From Patescibacteria group bacterium (GTDB taxonomy: Bacteria; Patescibacteriota; Gracilibacteria; UM-FILTER-43-11), in the NCBI GenBank assembly GCA_029260955.1, contig JAJDCF010000014.1, positions 1-34,657 on the forward strand: 34,657 bases of DNA, given 5' to 3'. The position numbers and the translations under genes are program-made. The notes under the pieces are model-generated. The model searched no databases, was not told the DNA's origin, and saw only the letters and a program-made list of their open reading frames with translations. Positions 30,707 through 34,657 of this stretch are shown one piece after another. Each line of letters starts with the position of its first letter. Positions within the stretch are counted from its first letter, which is position 1.

Positions 30707-31450
30707 ATGGTCTCGTATGAAGTTCTCTCAAAAAATGGATTCACAAAAAAGGAGGCACGAGTCTATTTGGCCTGTCTGGCTCTTGGCTCAAGTACTGTTT
30801 TAAAGATTAGCCGGAAAGCGGATGTATCTCGTGGTTCCTGCTATGACATTCTTGAAGACATGCTCGATAAGGGTTTTGTAAGTAAGCTTGATGAGGCGAA
30901 ACATGTCGTTTTTTCGGCGGTTGATCCCGATGCTCTACTTCGTCGGAGCGAGGATAATGTTAGGCAACTTGAACTTGCTCTTCCCGAGTTGAAGGGGCTT
31001 TTTCATAAGCATGCCAAACCTCGCGTTCGTTATTTTGAGGGATTGGAAGGAGTGAAGCGGGTATATATGGATACTCTTACCGCTACCACCGAGATTTTGA
31101 ATTACGCGAATTCCCGTGAAATCAGAATTCACTGGCCTGATTACGATGCCGAGTACGTGGCTAAGCGTTATAAAAAGAAGATATTTTTGAAGGGGATTGC
31201 ACCCGATGATGAGTATGGGCAGACTGTTCAGTGTGATGACCCAAAGTGTTTGCGAGAAACCAGACTTCTTTCGGCTAAAGACTTTAATTTTACGAATGAA
31301 ATCAGCATTTATGATAACAAGGTAGCCATTACCTCTTTTGAAAACGAAATGATTGGCATCTTAATCGAAAGTGATGCCATTGCCGATACACAGCGGGACA
31401 TCTTTAAAATGGCCTGGGGTTTTGCCCAGATGCAGAAGAAATTGTGTTAG
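30707..31450 (+). CDS. TrmB-family transcriptional regulator
   Basis: The N-terminus is a TrmB-type winged helix-turn-helix: LSKNGFTKKEARVYLACLAL, SSTVLKISRKADVSRGSCYD and LEDMLDKGFVSKL (about residues 8-62), followed by a short coiled linker (80-105) and a C-terminal domain that resembles the PLD-like fold of the TrmB C-terminal half (ITSFENEMIGILIES). In Archaea TrmB proteins sense sugars; the effector here is not known. Divergent from glnA, with two palindromic sites between, so autorepression and glnA control are probable. 247 residues. Confidence 0.9.
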   Translation: MVSYEVLSKNGFTKKEARVYLACLALGSSTVLKISRKADVSRGSCYDILEDMLDKGFVSKLDEAKHVVFSAVDPDALLRRSEDNVRQLELALPELKGLFHKHAKPRVRYFEGLEGVKRVYMDTLTATTEILNYANSREIRIHWPDYDAEYVAKRYKKKIFLKGIAPDDEYGQTVQCDDPKCLRETRLLSAKDFNFTNEISIYDNKVAITSFENEMIGILIESDAIADTQRDIFKMAWGFAQMQKKLC

Positions 31451-31502
31451 CGAAAGCAGCGGACACCGAAGTGCCCGCCGCCGTTGCCCTGTTCCTTGCG
31501 CG

Positions 31503-32021
31503 TCAGCCGCTGGGGAAGACGTTACGACAAATCGTTGCGCTTGCCTCCTTCGCGATCTCAGCTCGCACGGCCTGCATGAATACCAGCAGTGCCTGAGCCT
31601 GCACCTTGATTGTGCGCTGGTTGATCGACTTGGTAGCGTGGTGGCGCAGGCTCTCAGATTGACCTTCGGTTGCTGCATGTAGGAGGGCAACCGTTGTGGG
31701 CACGCACTTGTGATCACGGAGGAATCTGCCAACAATTCTTTTTTGCAGATCTGCTTCACAGCACTCGTGAATTCCCTCGATCTGGTCGATGTGGAATGCT
31801 CCGATGCGTTGTAGTGCATTGCAGATGGCTTCGATGGCTTCCGGCTCATCTGGCCTGCATGCCAGCGCTGCCGCTGCGTGTTCGATGTGAAGGTAGCGTA
31901 GGTCCACTCTGAAGAGGTCTATGCCGAGACCAAGTTGGAGGATATCGATCAACTCCGTAGTGGCCTTTCCTTTGTAGTTATACTCACCGAGCGAGTTGTA
32001 CCTGTACTGTATGTCTGTCAT
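31503..32021 (-). CDS. unknown protein, atypical composition, about 172 aa
   Basis: No family is recognised. The protein is mainly helical (Ala/Leu/Glu rich), with CC at ECCEAD and no TM or signal peptide. Base composition is richer in G and C than its neighbours, especially toward the 3' end, and it stops with TGA. Three starts compete: ATG 32021 (MTDIQYRYNS), ATG 32075 and TTG 32108; a hairpin CCCTG/CAGGG lies just before the first of these. A good promoter stands at 32168-32196. A recently gained or fast-evolving gene is likely, but a decaying one cannot be excluded. Confidence 0.5.
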   Translation of the reverse strand: MTDIQYRYNSLGEYNYKGKATTELIDILQLGLGIDLFRVDLRYLHIEHAAAALACRPDEPEAIEAICNALQRIGAFHIDQIEGIHECCEADLQKRIVGRFLRDHKCVPTTVALLHAATEGQSESLRHHATKSINQRTIKVQAQALLVFMQAVRAEIAKEASATICRNVFPSG

Positions 32022-32167
32022 TTTTAGACTAACCTCGTTCACGATGTCATACCCTGCTGTTAGCAAACAGGGCATCTGTGCCTGATTTTTGAATGGATTA
32101 TCCCTCAAATATCAATGACGTCAGATCACTGCTCGCTAGATTGAAATGCTAAAGATCAAAGGTTGGT

Positions 32168-32196
32168 ATTAAACCATGCATGATTAAATAAGTCAA
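32168..32196 (-). promoter_or_regulatory. promoter of the atypical 172-aa gene
   Basis: TTGACT (32191-32196) and TTTAAT (32168-32173) are 17 bp apart on the minus strand; the spacer holds the palindrome CATGCATG. Confidence 0.6.
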
Positions 32197-32234
32197 TAGG
32201 CTTCCCATATTTTCGTTGCGAATCATTGATTAAT

Positions 32235-32310
32235 TGGAGCCACGACCCGGAATCGAACCGGGGACCTCACCCTTACCATGGGTGCGCTCTACCAACTGAG
32301 CTATCGCGGC
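32235..32310 (-). tRNA. tRNA-Thr (anticodon GGT)
   Basis: A 76-nt cloverleaf with acceptor GCCGCGA/TCGTGGC (one G-U pair), anticodon loop ATGGTAA (anticodon 32275-32277), T loop TTCGATT and encoded CCA. It is the third tRNA-Thr isoacceptor in the window. Confidence 0.95.
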
Positions 32311-32367
32311 TAACTATGATTTCTTCCTACTCTGCGCATCACGACGAGCGCGACGCAGATTCTAAAG

Positions 32368-32385
32368 CAACTGAGCTATCGCGGC
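32368..32385 (-). repeat. partial tRNA copy upstream of tRNA-Thr(GGT)
   Basis: The minus strand reads GCCGCGATAGCTCAGTTG, identical to the first 18 nt of tRNA-Thr(GGT). TCTGCG/CGCAGA forms a hairpin between it and the true tRNA, which begins 57 nt downstream. This parallels 26880-26897. Confidence 0.85.
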
Positions 32386-32404
32386 TTACACATCTTGCCG
32401 ACAT

Positions 32405-32434
32405 AAATTACCTTAGGCCTTGTTTCTTAGTCAA
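32405..32434 (-). promoter_or_regulatory. predicted promoter of tRNA-Thr(GGT)
   Basis: TTGACT (32429-32434) and TAATTT (32405-32410) are 18 bp apart on the minus strand, overlapping the end of sodX. ATGTCGGC follows the -10 as at the tRNA-Thr(TGT) locus. Confidence 0.6.
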
Positions 32435-32717
32435 GCTTAGAGATCATTTTTCCGATGATTTTGTTTTGACTGACTAGGCCAAAGCTGTCAGTGCTTTCTT
32501 CCGAGTTTGCTCCCCGTAGCCTTAGTCGACCGTCTGAAGTAATGAGTTCGATTCGTTTGACGATGATCAGGTCAGTTTGAATGGGATGTGTTGCTACCAC
32601 AATATCGCCAACTTTATATATGGGCATGGGTAACACGGAAATCCGGTCCCCATTGCAGAGAAGGGGATTCATGGAGTTGCCCGATACCATGTAAGTTGTT
32701 AGCTGGCTGTCATCCAT
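32427..32717 (-). CDS. sodX: nickel superoxide dismutase maturation protease (S26 type)
   Basis: SodX is a small signal-peptidase-like protease that removes the NiSOD propeptide so that the N-terminal His can bind nickel. The 96-residue protein keeps the S26 serine Ser15 in VSGNSMNPLL, followed by CNGDRISVLP and VGDIVVATHP, the catalytic lysine Lys54 in IVKRI, and RGANSEESTDSFG, which matches the GDNPxxSTDSR box. It has no TM segment, as is usual for this subfamily. It overlaps the 3' end of sodN by 19 nt, so the two are translated from one mRNA. Confidence 0.93.
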   Translation of the reverse strand: MDDSQLTTYMVSGNSMNPLLCNGDRISVLPMPIYKVGDIVVATHPIQTDLIIVKRIELITSDGRLRLRGANSEESTDSFGLVSQNKIIGKMISKLD

Positions 32718-33139
32718 TCGACGTTGCGGTCTTTAGACTTCCAAAAGATTTCGTGAATATTCTTTACGGCTGCCATCAATTCCTCTGCGTGTGCCTGACT
32801 TACCTCTACTTTGCAGCTTGAGCAAAGTTTGGCTGCCTTCCAGAAAATGTCATGAAGTTCAGGGTTGGCTTCCAAATGTTTTGGCTTAAAATAGTCCGTC
32901 CACAGGATTAAAAGTTCATCTTTGCACTTTTGTGCCTGCTCTTCCTTTATTGCAACATATCGAGACAGAGTGTTTTGATAGGTCAGTATGGCAACTTGAT
33001 CGAGTGAGGTTGGCATTTTAAGTGCAATAAGCTTCTTGGTCATAGAAAGAACAGCTTCGGCATTAATACGTGCTGCGGCTGGATCGTAGACTCCACAAGG
33101 GCCATCACAGTGGGCGTGGGCGATTGGTTCTGAATTCAT
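32699..33139 (-). CDS. sodN: nickel-type superoxide dismutase
   Basis: NiSOD converts superoxide to oxygen and hydrogen peroxide in a homohexamer. The precursor begins with a 9-residue propeptide MNSEPIAHA, then the nickel hook HCDGPCGVYDP: His10 (mature His1), Cys11 (Cys2), Cys15 (Cys6) and Tyr18 (Tyr9). The fourth position of the hook is Gly where Leu is usual. The rest is a four-helix bundle with a CSSC motif (LCSSCK) near residue 107 that most NiSODs lack. It is 146 residues, a little long. The propeptide is short and there is no signal peptide, so the enzyme is cytosolic. It is paired with sodX. Confidence 0.95.
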   Translation of the reverse strand: MNSEPIAHAHCDGPCGVYDPAAARINAEAVLSMTKKLIALKMPTSLDQVAILTYQNTLSRYVAIKEEQAQKCKDELLILWTDYFKPKHLEANPELHDIFWKAAKLCSSCKVEVSQAHAEELMAAVKNIHEIFWKSKDRNVEWMTAS

Positions 33140-33399
33140 GGGATTTGTTTTAGATTATGTGAATTCAATTTAGCATCATCATGTGTCAACCGCAAATCCT
33201 TGATCAATGAACACAAATTTGGTTCAATGGTTTCAGAAACAAAAATAAAAACTCGAGCCTGCACGCTTAGCTCTGCGCATTAACTCGTTCGCCTTGCTGA
33301 AGGGATATGGTTTTACGTCTGGCATCCCCGGACCGGCCTCTCCCCCTTGAACGCATGGATTAAATAGCGCGGATCGAATGTCAGTATTGGGGTTTTTGT
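33140..33399. other. 260-bp intergenic region without a gene
   Basis: No open frame or tRNA is seen. The part near sodN is A/T rich, with TTGACA at 33184-33189 (minus) but no well-spaced -10. The part from about 33260 to 33360 is GC-richer and can fold: GGGAT (33302-33306) with ATCCC (33324-33328), next to CCGGACCGG. It might be a structured leader of sodN or a small RNA; I recognise no known RNA family in it. Confidence 0.4.
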
Positions 33400-34005
33400 T
33401 TATGCAAAAAAGCTTTTCACGCCGTAATAAAGACCAATCAAGAATATAATGAGTAATACTCTTTTTATCGTTTTACCTGTTTCGTAAGAATCTGGTGAGC
33501 CCATTTTTCTTGAGCTGACAGTTTGCGTACTGGTTATTTTTGAGGAGGCTGAGTGAGGTGTTTTGGCAACCTTAAACTGGGTTTGTTTGCTTCCGGATTG
33601 AACTTGTCCTTTATCGTTGACGAGTTTTCTGAGGATTCCCGGAAGTTGAGCAAGTTGTGTTACTTCAAGCTCTGTGGGCTTTAGCGTGCTATCACCTTCT
33701 CTTCCTGCAGTCGTTTTCGTATTCACGGTTACCCGTCCTGTTTGGCGATCCATCTTTATGTCCCACTCATTCTTTAGCTGAGACCAGTTTATGCCCTTTG
33801 GAAACTGCTTCACAATCTTGTTTATCTCTTTAAGTGAGGCACCTGTAGGGAGCTGCTTGGCGACGTTTTTGAGCACGGATTTGGCAACGGCTCCCATGAA
33901 TCCGAATACAAGAAAGAATATTACTATGGAAATAATTGGAAAAACCAAGTTAGGCATCATGTCCGAATCGAAGGGGATTGTTACGCCGTTAATCGTTATA
34001 TCCAT
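33400..34005 (-). CDS. unknown two-TM protein, 201 aa
   Basis: The start ATG at 34005 (MDITINGVTIPFDSDMMPNL) is chosen because longer frames run into tRNA-Ser. A membrane helix at about 22-42 is followed by a soluble part with ASLKEINKIVKQFPKGINWS, a Ser/Thr/Lys-rich linker (about 130-170) and a second membrane helix at the C-terminus (about 180-198). No family is recognised. It is transcribed right after tRNA-Ser and may share its transcript. Confidence 0.7.
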   Translation of the reverse strand: MDITINGVTIPFDSDMMPNLVFPIISIVIFFLVFGFMGAVAKSVLKNVAKQLPTGASLKEINKIVKQFPKGINWSQLKNEWDIKMDRQTGRVTVNTKTTAGREGDSTLKPTELEVTQLAQLPGILRKLVNDKGQVQSGSKQTQFKVAKTPHSASSKITSTQTVSSRKMGSPDSYETGKTIKRVLLIIFLIGLYYGVKSFFA

Positions 34006-34025
34006 AGAAGCTAGAGGTAATGAGC

Positions 34026-34115
34026 TGGAGGAGAGAAAGGGATTCGAACCCTCGAGAGACTTGCGCCCCAACACGCGTTCCAGGCGTGCGCCTTAAACCA
34101 CTCGGCCACCTCTCC
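34026..34115 (-). tRNA. tRNA-Ser (anticodon GGA)
   Basis: A 90-nt class II tRNA with acceptor GGAGAGG/TCTCTCC (last pair G-U), D arm GCCGAGTGGTTTAAGGC, anticodon loop CTGGAAC, a long variable arm, T loop TTCGAAT and encoded CCA. Confidence 0.94.
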
Positions 34116-34126
34116 TTGGTATAATA

Positions 34127-34146
34127 GAAAACCCCGCTTTACGGGG
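34127..34146 (-). terminator. terminator of rpmB
   Basis: CCCCG (34132-34136) pairs with CGGGG (34142-34146), and on the minus-strand RNA a UUUU tract (34127-34131) follows. It lies between rpmB and tRNA-Ser. Confidence 0.8.
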
Positions 34147-34180
34147 CCATTCTGAATGTAAATGATGAAGCCCTATTCGA

Positions 34181-34369
34181 TTAGGCTTTTGCGGAAGTTC
34201 TTAGGCATGCCATACAGATCTTCTTCTTTTCCATGTCACCTGTTTTGTTGTTGTAGACCTTTTTAGTGGTCAAATTAGGTAAAAAGCGACGTTTGGTACG
34301 ACGGACAGAGTGACTGACGTTGTGACCTGATTTAGGACCTTTGGAGCAAACTTGGCAAACTTTGGACAT
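34181..34369 (-). CDS. rpmB: 50S ribosomal protein L28, zinc-binding form
   Basis: The 62-residue protein begins [20 protein letters not shown], continues with [17 protein letters not shown] and has CMAC near the end, giving two CxxC knuckles (zinc-binding L28). The start at 34369 is chosen over an upstream one because it matches all L28 proteins. No Shine-Dalgarno sequence precedes it. Confidence 0.93.
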   Translation of the reverse strand: MSKVCQVCSKGPKSGHNVSHSVRRTKRRFLPNLTTKKVYNNKTGDMEKKKICMACLRTSAKA

Positions 34370-34443
34370 GGCGTAATAAATGAGTATAGTAAGAAAGCTC
34401 ATGAAAGGTACCAACTAAAGCCTGTCCTTGTCAATTTATATTT

Positions 34444-34657
34444 ATGGAAATCCTTTATCTCGTCGTTGCCTTGGCCGTGTGCATTACGGTGCACGAAGCA
34501 GCCCATGCCTGGGTGGCTTATAAGCTTGGTGATCCCACCGCTAAAATGGAGGGTCGTGTTTCACTGAACCCTATGAAGCATTTGGATGTTCTTGGGACGA
34601 TCATGATTTTTATAGCCCATTTTGGTTGGGGAAAGCCTGTTCCGTTTAATTACAACA
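34444..34657 (+). CDS. site-2 protease family protein (M50), partial at window end
   Basis: The first 71 residues are seen: a hydrophobic helix MEILYLVVALAVCITV followed by HEAAHAW, the HExxH zinc-protease motif inside a membrane helix, then GRVSLNPMKHLDVLGT and FGWGKPVPFN, all typical of the short cytoplasmic-membrane M50 proteases related to SpoIVFB. The C-terminal part lies outside the window. It is divergent from rpmB; the ATG is preceded by A/T-rich bases and no Shine-Dalgarno sequence. Confidence 0.9.
   Translation, partial: MEILYLVVALAVCITVHEAAHAWVAYKLGDPTAKMEGRVSLNPMKHLDVLGTIMIFIAHFGWGKPVPFNYN

Noticed and set aside
31361-31849. 162-residue minus-strand frame overlapping the end of trmB
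   Set aside because: It overlaps two better-supported genes and is Arg/Cys/Ser rich as expected of an out-of-frame translation.
33260-33360. SRP RNA, 6S RNA or tmRNA in the gap upstream of sodN
   Set aside because: GGTCCGGGGATGCC looks faintly like the SRP core, but the GGAAGCAGCC part and tetraloop are missing; no tmRNA ends are present.
34006-34074. Longer N-terminus for the two-TM protein
   Set aside because: The extra 23 codons would lie inside tRNA-Ser, so the ATG at 34005 was chosen.
1-34657. CRISPR arrays, insertion sequences, integrases, prophage genes
   Set aside because: No regularly spaced repeats and no transposase, integrase or phage structural motifs were found on either strand.
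1-34657. TGA recoding to glycine, as in Gracilibacteria
   Set aside because: Conserved genes run full length with normal glycine codons and glnA ends at TGA exactly where homologues end.

Overview
The window reads as a chromosomal segment of a Candidate Phyla Radiation (Patescibacteria) bacterium. The evidence is a dense, almost mobile-element-free layout of compact housekeeping genes, several large repeat-rich surface proteins without recognisable homologues, and an almost complete absence of Shine-Dalgarno sequences. Intact genes stop mostly with TAA or TAG. The glutamine synthetase gene stops with TGA, so the code looks standard rather than the TGA=Gly code of Gracilibacteria/Absconditabacteria. 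A SUF Fe-S cluster, glutamine synthetase and nickel superoxide dismutase are more than a minimal CPR genome usually carries; a Peregrinibacteria-like lineage is possible, but that placement is inference.

Layout. 1-510: a small unknown gene bounded by terminators. 528-4052 (minus): rpsO-pnp with a long processing-type hairpin between them, then corA. 4065-11829 (minus): a cell-envelope cluster made of two small membrane proteins, a divergent Lgt homologue, a 1153-residue secreted protein, an anchored protein with eight cysteine-pair repeats, and a membrane protein with two PilC/GspF N-terminal modules but no PilC core. 11873-13900 (plus): priA, overlapping convergently by 4 nt with a giant 1420-residue coiled-coil protein that carries a HELLH zinc-protease motif (13897-18159, minus). 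18160-19640: two consensus promoters, a candidate small RNA, and a GC-rich three-TM gene flanked by inverted repeats and preceded by a 72-nt structured leader. 19682-24504 (minus): sufCBDSU with its own promoter and terminator.

24574-27362 is RNA-rich: tRNA-Pro(GGG)/Thr(CGT) with no spacer, tRNA-Thr(TGT)/Tyr(GTA)/Pro(TGG), and RNase P RNA, interspersed with a PRC-barrel protein, a VirB2/TrbC-like pilin and an unknown protein. rnpB runs almost directly into a polyprenyl-phosphate sugar transferase gene. 28807-31450 holds rpmG, glutamine synthetase and a divergent TrmB-type regulator; two copies of the same 17-bp palindrome lie between the last two. 31503-34657 holds an atypical unknown gene, tRNA-Thr(GGT), the sodN-sodX nickel superoxide dismutase pair, a two-TM protein, tRNA-Ser(GGA), rpmB and the start of a site-2 protease gene.

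The strongest candidates for something new are: (1) the palindromic operator pair between glnA and trmB, which overlaps the -35 boxes of both promoters; (2) 18-nt copies of the tRNA 5' end placed upstream of two tRNA-Thr genes under similar promoters; (3) the small RNA and structured leader around the GC-rich gene; (4) the eight-fold cysteine-pair repeat protein and the PilC-N tandem protein; (5) AUU-initiated rpsO in a genome that seems to initiate without Shine-Dalgarno pairing; (6) NiSOD in this setting.
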